Below the pieces are notes generated by a model. It was not told where the DNA came from. It made no database searches and saw only the letters and a list, made by a program, of their open reading frames with translations. 64,000 bases of DNA from NCBI RefSeq assembly GCF_014905175.1, contig NC_057788.1, forward strand, positions 20,430,154-20,494,153, written 5' to 3'. Each line of letters opens with the position of its first letter. Position 1 is the first letter of the stretch. This document shows, in pieces, positions 11,124-23,700 of this stretch. The position numbers and the translations under genes are program-made. The DNA is from Aphidius gifuensis. Its lineage: Eukaryota; Arthropoda; Insecta; Hymenoptera; Braconidae.

Positions 11124-14100
11124 ATGGAGGACATCAGTGATAAATTTTTTTATGTATACAGTTCATCACTTGACACTAGGATTCAGATTAAAATGTGAGT
11201 ATTTTTGTTTTGACAATGTCAACAACTTAATTGACAATATATTAATTATTATTGTTGAATTAAATTATTCAATTATAAACCATATGTAGAAAGTTGGATT
11301 TGAAAAAAGGAAACTTTCTTTGGACTGGTTATTTTTTTTTTTTTGACAGATTTATTGTAATTTATTTATTTTAAAAAATTATTTTGTTTACAGGTAAATG
11401 GAAATTTATAAATTGAATTTATCCTTAAATGAATCAATAAATATATTGTCATCAGATATTGTTTAATAAAAATTAATTTAATAATATATTAAGATAAAAA
11501 TTAATTTGGAAAAAAAAAAATTGAGTAAATTTGATAAGAATAATCAAATCATTGTGTGTGAATAAAAGTTTAAAGGTTGATCTTTGTTCAATGAATTCGA
11601 TACAAAAAATATGAAAAAAAAAAAACAATTATTTATCATCAAAAAGATTATAAAAAGAATAATTGAGAAAAATTTATGAAAAATCATTCAACCCAGTAAT
11701 CTAATCACAGCTTACACAAGATAAATACTTTGTTAATTTTTTTTTTAAGTATTTTCAAAATAAAAAAAAAAAAGAATTAATGAGTAAAACATTTGTGAAT
11801 TAAAATTAAAAAAATATATATTACAAACAACGTACAGCTTTGTGTCCTTATCCTCGATCTAATTATTAGAACCTTGATAAATAAATGAAAAAAATATGTT
11901 TTGATAATTAAAACGTCATTAAATTATTATGGGTATTTTGAATGACGTTATAACAAGAAGTCATTGATCCTCTTATAAATATATTTAAATTTCCAGATAA
12001 TTTCTTATTAATTATTAAATAACAATAAGGAAAATAAAAAATAAAAGTATTATAATTTAAAATGTAATTTAATATATATTTTTTTGTTTCTGTTTCAGAG
12101 GTACCTTGGAAGGAAAAAGACAAAAACCAGAATATGATAAACTTTTGTTGGATCCTATGATAAAATATTCTGGTCTTTATGGAGCTGGTAATGGACGTGG
12201 TGATCTTGCTGCATCACTGCAAATATGGGGTGGTGGTAGACCACTTGCATTACCAGTTCATACAGCCTACAAGCCTTTTTCCAACCGATGGAAGTGAGTT
12301 TTTTGTTTTTTATTATAAAATTATTAATAATCATTTAAAATATCCTAGAAAATATATATTTACTAGCAAGTAAACAGTTAAATAATTTACATATTTATCT
12401 GAAAATGTTTAATAATTATTATGGCAATAATATATAATAATAAATTCAAAAAAATAAAATAAAAAAAAGCAAACATTTCATAGAATATTTTAAAGGTAAA
12501 TATTAAAAAAATTAAATTCGAAATAATAAAAACAATTGAGTCATTAGTATGACTCATTACAATACGATGATTAATTAATTTATTTCTAAATTAATTAATT
12601 TTCAATTTATCCAACATGTATGATAATAGTAAATTTAAAAAAATAAATAAATTATTAAATGTAATATTTATTTATTTTTTTTTTTTTCATATATACTCTT
12701 GTCATGATAATTTTTTTGAACATTCAAAATAGTCATTGAATCATTATGTTTACATGTTACTATACTTTTATAATTTTTATAATGATAAATTTTGATTATC
12801 TCATGTTTTTTCTACTAATACAAGCTACAAGATGTTTTATATTTATTTTTAATTATAAATAACTTACTTTCTCCATGTCCAAGAATTTGACAAAGCTTCT
12901 TGTTTCTCGATTTGACTATATAATAATAATAAAAATATTGATACTTTTAGCTGGAATCAATGGGTAACATTTCCAATATCATATTCCGATCTTCCACGTG
13001 ATGCTCAATTATGCATAACAATATATGATTGTGCTGGTCCTGGCCGTCAAATAGCTGTTGGTGGTACAACAATAACATTATTTGGTAAACATGGTGTATT
13101 TCGTCAAGGTATGCTTGATTTACGTGTATGGCCTGGTATTGAATCAGATGGCAATACACCAACATCAACACCAGGTAAAGCACGTGATACTGATAAAGAA
13201 CAAATGCAACGTCTTGCAAAATTAGCTAAAAAACGTCGTAATGGACAAATGTCACGTGTTGATTGGCTTGATCGTTTGACATTTCGTGAAATTGAATTAA
13301 TAAATGAACGTGAAAAACGTACATCTGATTATCTTTATTTAACTGTTGAATTTCCTGAAGTATCAATGGATGGTATTTTATATTCAATAGTATATTATGA
13401 AAAGATGGTGATGAAGTTGTACAACATAGATCACAACCAGATGTTGTAACATTACCAGATTATGAAATATTACAAGATAATTTAGTTGAAGTTAAACATC
13501 ATAAATTAGCAAGAAGTTTAAGATCTGGTGGTAATACAAGAGAAGTTAAACCAACATCAACTGTACGTGATGCATTAAATACAATATTAGCATATCCACC
13601 AACAACAAGTTTATCAACTGAAGAACAAGATTTAATATGGAAATTTAGATTTTATTTATCGAATCAAAAAAAAGCATTAACAAAATTTGTTAAATGTGTT
13701 AATTGGAAAGTTCCTGGTGAAGAAAGACAAGCATTAGAAATGCTTAGTTTATGGGCACCACCAGATCCAGAAGATGCATTAGAATTATTAGGACCAGCAT
13801 TTACACATCCAAGTGTTAGAAAATATGCTATTGGTAGATTAAATCATGCACATGATGATGATTTAATGCTTTATTTATTACAACTTGTACAAGCACTTAA
13901 ATATGAAGATTTTGAATCAATTAAATTAGCTAATCAAAAATTATTACGTGATAATAATAATGAAAAAAATGATAAAGATTTTAAAAATTTAGATACATCT
14001 TGTCATGGTATTTGTACATCAAATGATTCAGATCAAATAATACAATCAACAACAACAACAACAAGTCAAGATAAAACACCAATAGATTTATCATCATTTT

Positions 14101-15560
14101 TAATAACACGTGCATCACAAAATTCAACACTTGCTAATTATTTTTATTGGTATTTATCAATTGAATGTGAAGATCAACCAGATCCATCAATTGCTGCAAA
14201 ACAAGATACACGTGTACGTGAAATGTATTTAACTGTTATGAAAATGTTTACAACAACATTATCACAAGGTAATACTGTTTGGCAAAAAAGACGTGCATTT
14301 TTAACACGACAAAAGTTATTTATTGATCAACTTGTTGCACTTGTTAAATCAGTTGCTAGAGAAAGTGGTAATCGTAAAAGAAAAATTGATAGATTAAAAG
14401 CATTATTAACTGATCCTGATCCATCATTTAAAATTAATTTTTCAAATTTTGAACCAATACCATTTCCATTAGATCCAGAAATTTCAATTAAAGGAATTAT
14501 ACCGGAAAAGTAAGTTTACACATTGTTTTATTATATTATTTATAATAATTAACCTTGGATTTTTCATTTTTTTTAGAGCAATTTTATTTAAATCTGCATT
14601 GATGCCATCAAAATTAACATTTTTAACGACTGAAAATACTGAATATATTGCAATATTTAAGCATGGTGATGATTTACGTCAAGATCAACTTATTCTTCAA
14701 ACAATTGCATTGATGGATAAGCTATTACGACGTGAAAATTTAGATTTAAAATTAACACCATACAGGTAATTTAACTTCTTATAAAAATAATAATAATTGA
14801 TAATTAATTTTTTAATAAAATTAAAATATATTTAGAGTTTTAGCAACAAGTACGAGACATGGTTTTTTACAATTTATTGAATCAACAACAGTGGCTGAGG
14901 TATTAGCAAGTGAAGGATCAATATTAAATTTTTTTAGAAAACATCATCCATCTGAAACTGGACCATATGGTGTTGCTTCTGAAGTTATGGATACATATGT
15001 TAGAAGTTGTGCTGGTTATTGTATAATAACATATGTACTTGGTGTTGGTGATCGTCATTTAGATAATTTACTATTAACAACATCAGGTAAATATAATAAT
15101 AAATTAATCAAATAATTATTAATAATAAACTAATTGTAATTTGTTTGTTTGTGTTAAAGGTAAATTATTTCATATTGATTTTGGTTATATTTTGGGTCGT
15201 GATCCAAAACCATTACCACCACCAATGAAATTAAGCAAAGAAATGGTTGAAGCAATGGGAGGTGTTGGTTCTGAACATTATCATGAATTTAGAAAACAAT
15301 GTTATACAGCATTTCTTCATCTCCGTCGTCATGCAAATTTGATGCTTAATTTATTTTCACTAATGGTTGATGCAAGTGTTCCTGATATTGCATTAGAACC
15401 TGATAAAGCTGTTAAAAAAGTACAAGATAAATTAAGACTAGATTTAAGTGATGAAGAAGCTGTTCATTATGTACAAAATCAATTGGATTTATCAGTTACT
15501 GCTGTTATGGCTGCTTTAGTAGAACAATTACACAAATTTGCTCAGTACTGGCGAAAATAA
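11124..15560 (+). CDS. Pi3K59F/PIK3C3: Phosphatidylinositol 3-kinase catalytic subunit type 3 (Vps34)
   Basis: Class III PI 3-kinase makes PI3P on endosomes and autophagosome precursors in complex with Vps15 and Beclin 1. Exons are 11124-11194, 12099-12293, 12951-14509, 14577-14765, 14836-15086 and 15160-15560, all with GT/AG ends and matching phases. The product is about 888 aa, close to the family size. An N-terminal C2 region (about 25-180) includes FGKHGVFRQGM. The helical region (about 290-530) includes KALTKFVKCVNW and LLQLVQALKYE, with a species-specific N/T-rich insert. The kinase domain has HGDDLRQDQL, the catalytic loop GDRHLDNLL (about 740), HIDFGYILGRDPKP and the terminal HKFAQYWRK. 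One base is missing at 13400-13403 (residue about 238, in YYEKDGDE); the frame closes only with an extra A or a -1 shift. Intron 2 carries a reversed R1 repeat. The downstream neighbour converges on it. Confidence 0.96.
12361..12834 (-). repeat. R1 interspersed repeat, in Vps34 intron 2
   Basis: This is the reverse complement of the R1 family. In R1 orientation it opens with CATCTTGTAGCTTGTATTAG and closes with TTTACTTGCTAGTA. The inner landmarks GATTCAATGACTATTTTGAA, CATACATGTTGGATAAATTG and GAAATGTTTGC occur in the usual order. R1 is about 470 bp, has no coding frame and no obvious TIR, and contains an AATTAATTAATTT-type self-complementary centre. Confidence 0.8.
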
Positions 15561-17089
15561 TTATCAATTAAATTATTCAATACTTAATTTTTTTTTCTTT
15601 AGTCTGACATATTTTATAATATAAATATATTTATGTATATTTACTCAAAGACTGTGTTCCTTGTTGTTAAATAAGATAATCACTTTTTTAAATAACTCAA
15701 AAATGTAAATAATATTGTTATAACAAAACTGTTGATTATTTTTTTTTTTTCTTTTTTCTTTGTGATTTGATATCAAAGATATTTTATATAATGACCAAAC
15801 AATTATTGAATAAAAAAATAATATAAAGTACAAGATGAATTGGATTTAATTATTATTTTTTTGTTATTTACGTAAATAATCATATTTATTAGTATATCAT
15901 TTTTATTTTTTTTTTGTTTTTACAGTTTATCATTGTTATTAATAGTTTTATGAAAATTCAGATATTTTTGGGTATCCACGCTTGTTTTTTTTTTTTTTTT
16001 TTTTTGATTAAAAAACGCTTAATTTATTAATTGTTAGTTTTTTTTTTTTTTATTTTTCTTCTTTACTTGCAAAATATCGAGTTACTATTCATACATGAAT
16101 TTCTTAAACAACTAAAGTAGCACAAGGGTTTTTTTTTTTTATTTATTTATTTATTTTTATTTATGTTCACAAAACGAAAAAATTATGAAATTTTTTTTCC
16201 AACAACAATTTTAGGCATTTATGAGTACGTTGATTGTTATTTATTATTTCATTAGTACTCTTATTAATTTTTGTATTATTTTTTTTCTTGTTTTGTTATT
16301 CAATATTATTGATTAACATAATATTTACATACCTGATTATGATTAGGGTGATACTTAATTATTAAATTTTGATGAAAAGTTTGTCGATAATGATTTGCTA
16401 TTATTATTCTTTTTTTTTTATCTTAATTTTTCATATGATTTTAAATTCACATTTGATTTATCACAAGTTATATTTACACTACAATTTATAACGAAACTAA
16501 TTATTTCGATTGTTATATATTTTTTACTCTTCAATACTCCGACAAACTTTTCAATCACTTACAAAAAAAAAAAAAAAAAAGGACAAAACATAATTTTTTA
16601 TTTTTTATTTATTTCAAATAAACTTTTTTCTTTCTTAATAATAGTATTTTTAACTTTTTTTTTGTCTGTTTTATTAAGGTACTTAATTAATATTCTAAGC
16701 TGACAAAGCTTTCGAAAAAAAAAAAAAAAACAATAATAAATAAACAAAAAAAGTTATTTCAATATTGCGCCTCTTTGTTTTTGTTTTTTTTTTTTTTTTT
16801 TTTTATTATATAAATTTAGATAATCGCAATAATTTCCTTTGCAATAATTATTTTTTTTTTTTTTTTGTCAGAGTTTCATCGTGGTCTTAAAAAAACATTT
16901 AATATTTAATTTCAAAAAAATAAAAGACAAATTATAATATTAATAATGATAATAATAGTAATAATAAATTTTTTTTTTTTACCATCGATATAAACCCACA
17001 AACATAATGTAACAAATTTACAATGAATATTTTAAATATCATTGTTAATTTTTTAATTTAAATATATATAATATTCTTCAATTAACTTA

Positions 17090-17120
<31 letters not shown>

Positions 17121-17528
17121 TGAAAAATTTGGGAATTTTATTTTTAATAATATTCATTTTTTAAATCAATATATATTTATTAATGTTTTTCTTTTTTTAA
17201 ATTGTTATTTCATTATAAATTATAAGAATCTAAATCTTACATAATATCTTAATTGTTTTTGTCTAAGTAATGTGTTTTTATTTTTTCTTATTTTAAAACT
17301 CAAATTTTTTAGATTTTTATTAAACCTTATGTTTCTTTTTTTTATTAATTATTATTATTATTATTTTTTGTTACTATATTTACACTTAGAAGTTAGGTTT
17401 TTCTTTTTTTTTTTTTAAACTTTTATTTGCATTTGCAAAAAGAAAAAAAAATCAAAAAAAGAAATTATATTTTAAATATTGTTTAAATATATATTTTCTT
17501 TTTTTTTTTGTTACAGAAAGGTTTTTTA
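15561..17528. other. Intergenic region between convergent genes
   Basis: About 2 kb of 3' flanking DNA separates the Vps34 stop from the PWWP-gene stop. It is dominated by long T-runs and A-runs and includes a (TG)n microsatellite at about 17091-17120. AATAAA-type signals suited to Vps34 3' end formation occur near 15810. I see no further gene. A 102-codon frame at 16395-16703 is a Phe/Ile/Leu-rich product of homopolymers. Confidence 0.6.
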
Positions 17529-20500
17529 TTACCTTTCTGTAGGTCGTGTAGCTGATACAGAGCTTTCAACAAGATCGTGCCTTTCAATTGGTTCATTATC
17601 ATTGTCCAATGGATAATAAGTTGGTGTTGCTTCACCTTGTTGTTGTGTTAATCTTAATTCATCTGAATTATCTTGATAAAAACTTTGTGATGCTTCAACA
17701 TTTCTTGATGATGATGAAGACGATGATTGTTCAGCAGTTCTTTCAATTTCTTGTGTTGAATAAAAACTTTGACTTGCTTCTTGTGGTGCATCATAATAAC
17801 TTGGTGATACATTTTGTTCATTATAACTTGGACTTGGAGCATCACGTTCAAAATAACTTTGACTTGCTTCAGATGTAACATCCTATAATAACAATAATAT
17901 ATAAATTAATATTTATAAATAAATATAAACAAAAAAGAAAACTGTATTATTTATTATTTACCTCTGGATTTCTAGCATAATAACTTGTTGGTTCATTTGT
18001 TTGATCACCAGATTCACTAACAAAATTACCAGATGATGAATTATCTTCAATGCTTGGCATTGATATTGGTATATCATAGCTTGTTGATACATTTTGTTCA
18101 ATAACAATTTGATCTTCAAAACTTGAACTTGGCACTTGTGAATCAATATGTGTTGAGCTTGAATCTGGATTTAAATTATATGAACTTGTTGGTATTTCTG
18201 GTACTCCATTATCATGTATATTTGCATGTTCATTACCCGATGTATCAGGTATAAGACTTGATGATGCAATATTAATTTCATCAGATGGTGGTATTTCATA
18301 GCTTGATGTTGATATTGCTGATTCTTGATCTTGATCACGTTCTTGTGCTTCTGGTGTTTCAGGTACATAACTTGAACTTGCTGTTTCATCATCATTACCT
18401 TGATTTGTAAATGTTGATGTACCAATACCATCAATATCAACATCATTTGATTGTGATGGTATATTACCTTCTTGACTTAATTCACAATCTGTTTCAATAT
18501 TTTCAGTAATATTATCAATTTTACCAACATCATAACTTTGAGTTGGAAAACTTGGATCATCAATTTGATCTGATCTACTATTTATATTTGAATTTTCTTG
18601 ATAACTTTGTGATGCTTCATGTAATGCTGAATTTTCAAATGATTGACTTGGTGGTTCATTATTTATTTCCATTAATTCATCAGCTTCTGATTGTGATGGT
18701 TCACGTGAATCTGTTGATTTTTCAACAGATTGTGATGGTGATTCATTATTATCAATTATTTTAAATTGTTCAAATGATTGTGATGGTATTTCTTGATTTT
18801 GTTCAGCATCAACTGTATCCTCATTAAATGTACATTCCATTGCTTCAATTTCTTGTACATTTGATGATTCAGCTGTTTGTTTTATTTCTTCAACAGCATT
18901 ATAAACAATTTCATCAACTTCCATTGATTCAATATTATCACAAATAACTACTTTTTTATCTGATGTTTCAGCTTCTTCTTGATTATTTGTTGTTGTTAAT
19001 ACATCATTTTTTACATCATTATCTTGATTATTATTATCAATTATTTTTGCAGTTGATTGTACATCATTACTTGATTCTGTTATAATACAAGAATTATCAA
19101 CAACAGCAGTCATACAAGAATCAACAACATCAGAATTTAATAAATTTTTATTATCGTCATCATCATTATTTTTATCTTCAATTTTATTATCAATAATTGG
19201 TGTATCACCAACAATTGGCATATCTAATATTTTTTGGCTTGTTTCTGGTTGTTGATTTATTAATTTATCATCATTATTTTTTAATAATAATACATTATTA
19301 TCAATTGGTACATCTGTTGTAACTTGTTTATTATTTTTATCAAGTTTTTTATTTTTATTATTTTTATTTGTTTTATTATTATTTTTATTTTTAGATGAAA
19401 ATTTATTATCAATTGTTTTTTTATTAAATTCAATATTATCAGAAAATATATCATCAATTATTGGCATTGATGGAGTTGTTTGTACACCACTTGTAATATT
19501 ATCTGGTATTGATACTGAATATGATATTGAAGATGTTGATGGTATACTTGTTGATACTGTTGTTACTATTGTTTCATTTGTTTCTAAATTTGATAAATCT
19601 AAATATTGAGTTGTTGCTGTTGTTAATGCTGCTGTTGATTTTTGTGTAACATCTTCATCATCATTAGTTTTATGTGAATCAACAGTTTCACCAATATCAG
19701 GCATTGAATTACCAGGTAATGTTGTATTATCAACATCAGTCATATAATTTATATTAAATGGTACTGATGATGATAAATTTGTCGTTGTATTTTGTGTTAA
19801 GGTTGGTAGTTCAAGTGGTGTCATTATTGGTCTATCCCATGTTAATGATGTTTCATGTACATTTGATGATAATTTTTCAGCTGGTGGTGGTACTAAAGTT
19901 GATTGTAATATTGTTTGACTAATTAAATTTGTTTGATTAATATCTGTTGATAAAACTGATGTACTTGAAGTTTCAGGCATACTTATTTCACCTTGAAAAT
20001 CACTATTTGCTAATGCTGCTGCTAATATATCTTGATTTGAATTTGTTGATACAATTTGTGTTGCTGATGGTTGTTGTTCTTGTTGTTGTTGTTGTATAGT
20101 TTGTGATGCATCAAGTGCTTGTATTTGTGCTTCATCATCAAATTGTATTACGAAGTTTGATGAATTTGGATCAATTGATAGTCCATCTAATGCCATTATT
20201 GCAGTGCTATCCATTGGATTTGCAATTCCATTTTCATCAACAACATATAGACTAAATGATGGACTACCATCTACACTTGGTGCTGGAAACATTATTATTT
20301 GTGAAGTTGCAACTTTTTGTTCATCTGATGTTTCATTACTTTCAGTTGATACTTCAGTTTGTGATTGTACACCAACTTCAGTATTTTGTTTAACAATGAC
20401 TTCATTTGTTTCAATAGCTGCTGTTGTTGCTACTGTTGTTGTCATTGCTGCTTCTGCTGCTACTACTGCTGATACTGTTGTTGTCGTTGTTGCTACTGTT

Positions 20501-20712
20501 GTTGTAATTGCTAATGCTGTTGTTGCTGTTACTGCTGATACTAATGGTGGTGGTTGAGATGACAATGTTGTAGCTATTGGAGAAGCAGTAGTAACTACTT
20601 TAATTGTTTCTTCAATATCAGACTTTTTAATTTCTTGAAGTGGTGGAGGAGATGATTGTATTGTATGTAGATTACTTGATGATGATGCCATTGGTGCTGA
20701 AATATTTCTAAG

Positions 20713-20746
<34 letters not shown>

Positions 20747-23700
20747 GGCTGTTGTTGTTTTGATGAAATCAATGATTTTTGTATATTTTTAACGACTGGT
20801 GTTGTTTTTAAATTTGTCATTTTTGGACTACCAGTTACTTTAGTTATTGTTGATGAAACATTTGGTTTTGTTGATGGTGATGATGATGGATCTTGAATTT
20901 TTTGTATGAAAACTTTATTTTGTAATGATTTTAATGGTCGTCCTTTCGGTGTATTTGCTGATTTTTGTATTGTTGTTGCAGGAGAAGATAATAATTTTGT
21001 TTTTGTCATTTGTAAACTTGTACCAGATGGTGATGATGATGATAATAATTGTGGTGATTTACCACTTTGATTAACGATATTTTGACGAATTATTTTTTTA
21101 CCTACAGCTGTTGCTTTGGTAAGTGGACTTTGTTGATTAAGTACTGGACTATTTTGTATGATAACTTGTTGTCCAGCATTTTTAATATTTCTATTTGTTG
21201 TTACTACTCTAACTCCAGCCATATTTGTACCAGATGTCATTGGTAATTTTTGAGTTTTAGATATTATTGGAGATTTTTGTTGTTGCTGCTGCTGCTGCTG
21301 TTGTTGTTGTTGTTGTATAAATTGCATTTTTTGTGTTTTAGATGGTAATGCTTTTGCTGCAATTGCTTTAACTTGTTGACCAGTTATTGGTGTTAACACT
21401 GTACCTTTTGATGATTGTAAATTATGTGTTATTATTTGTTTATTACCTTGTGTCACTGGTGATAATATTGTTTTACTTCCACTTTGACCAGCAACAGTAC
21501 CAACAATTGTACCTTGTTTAGTTACCAATGTTTTTTGTCCAGTTATCATTTTTGTTAATCCACCAGTACTAATTGTTGTATAAACTTGTCCACCTTTTGC
21601 AATTAATCTAGTTCCATCACTTTGTACATATATTTTTTGCATTCCAGGAACTGATGTAAATACTTTTGATGTTACAATATTACCTTGAGCTGTACTTATA
21701 ATTTTTTGTCCAGTTATTATTTTTGATGTTGTTGGTGATGATGAAGATGAGGACGATGATGATGTTGTTGATGATGACGACGATGATGATGTATCAGTTT
21801 TTGGTAAAATTTGATTTTTAGATATTTGTGTATAAACTTGATTACCTTTGATAATTTTTTTTTGTTGTACATTTTTTTGCATTGACAATGGTAACATTTT
21901 AGTTTGACCAGATTGTGGTGATGTTAATATAACAACTTTATTACCCTGTTGAATAATTTGATTTGGTGTTTTATTTTGTGGAATTGGAATTTTTTGTGGT
22001 GTACTAGTTTTATTTGATGGCATTTGTTGTGCATTTGATGTATGAAGAATAATATATTTACTTGGTACACCACCTTTTTGGTTTATCAATGGAACTGTTT
22101 TACCTTGTGCATTTTGACCAAATTTTAATTGTTTAAGACTACCTGGCATTAGTGTTTTAACTGATGTTATTGTTGGTTTAGCTTTTGGTTTATTTTTTAA
22201 TATTGCTGGTGATAAATTTTTCTTTTTAGATGGCGATAATTCACCACTATTATCTGGTGTTTTTTGTGCTAATTGAATTTGTTGAGTAACAGTTGGCTGT
22301 GTTGTTTGTACAAATGTTAATGCTGATGTTTGTTGTGGTTGTTGTATTGATGTTTGAATTGTTGGACTTGGAGTTATTATTGTTGATGTCATATCTGGTA
22401 ATTGTTTAATACTATCTGGATTTAAATCTTCTTGAAATATGAATGGTATTGAATCAATATCTAATTCCATATTTTGAAAACCTTGTGATCCACTTGTAGC
22501 TAAACTTATAACTCCTGATGTATTACCAAGTACTTCTTCATTAATAGCTTCATTTTTAGCTTCATCAGCTTTTAAAACTTCTAATTTTTTTGATATTGTA
22601 AGTTGTCCTGTTCCAATTTTTCCACTTGTTTTTGTTTTTATTAATTGTGGATCAATTCTCATGATTTTTGTTGGTGGTGTTGATTTATTTCTTTTTAACA
22701 TATCAATATCTAGTTTGTGTTTTTGTGATCTTGGTTTTTCTAATAATTTTGTTTTTAATATTTGCATTGGTTGTTTTAGAGTAACATTTTCAATGATTCT
22801 TGGTTTTTCACGTTTTTTAACTGGCATTATTAGCTCTTGTGATTTTTGTTGTGGTGTTTCAATTATATTTTGGTTGATTGTTGTAATTTTATTAACAATT
22901 GGTTCAACTTTTTTAGGTGACGATACAATTATTTCTTGTATTTTTGGAGTCTCTTGAATTATTGGTAATGGTATTTCTGTAGTTTCAATAATTTCAGTTG
23001 TAGTTGTTTCAGTTGTTTCATTATCTGGCATTGTTGTTACAATTTCTTCTGTTTGATTATCCATTGCTTCAACTTGTTCCAATAATTGTACCATTTTTTC
23101 TTCAACTTTAACGGGTATTTCTTCAATTCTAACTGCCATTTCTTCAACTTTTTCTACTATTGGTTCAATATTTCCCGGTATTTTTTCAATATTTTCCACT
23201 ATTTGTTCAACATTTTCAACTTGAACTGGTATTTCTTCATTTTCTTGTAATTTTTGTTCAACTATTTCTGTTGTTTCTTCAATTTTTTCAACAACTTCAG
23301 TTGTTTCAATTACTTCTTCATTTGATAAAGAAATTTCTTCAATTTTTTCTTCAACAACAGAAACTTCTTCAATTACTTCTTCATTTGATAAAGCAACCTC
23401 TTCAATTTTTTCTTCAACAACAGTTTCTGTTGTAACTTCAGGTAATGTTACAACTTCTTCAATAGTCTCCACATGTTCTTCAACAATAACAACATTATCT
23501 TGAACAACAACTTCATCAGCTATTTTTTCTTTTTCTTCATCAATTGACATATTAGTATCAACAATCATTGATTTATTTTCTTCACTAACTTCTACATTTG
23601 CAATTAATGATTTTAGTGGCTCAACAACATTGACAACTTCTTCTTTTTCTTCAGTTATTATTTTTTTATCATTTTCAACAATAATATTTTCAATAGTTTC

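Noticed and set aside
20204..20557. Open frames opposite the PWWP gene (also 23160-23435, 25540-25803 and others)
   Set aside because: Antisense shadows of low-complexity coding sequence.
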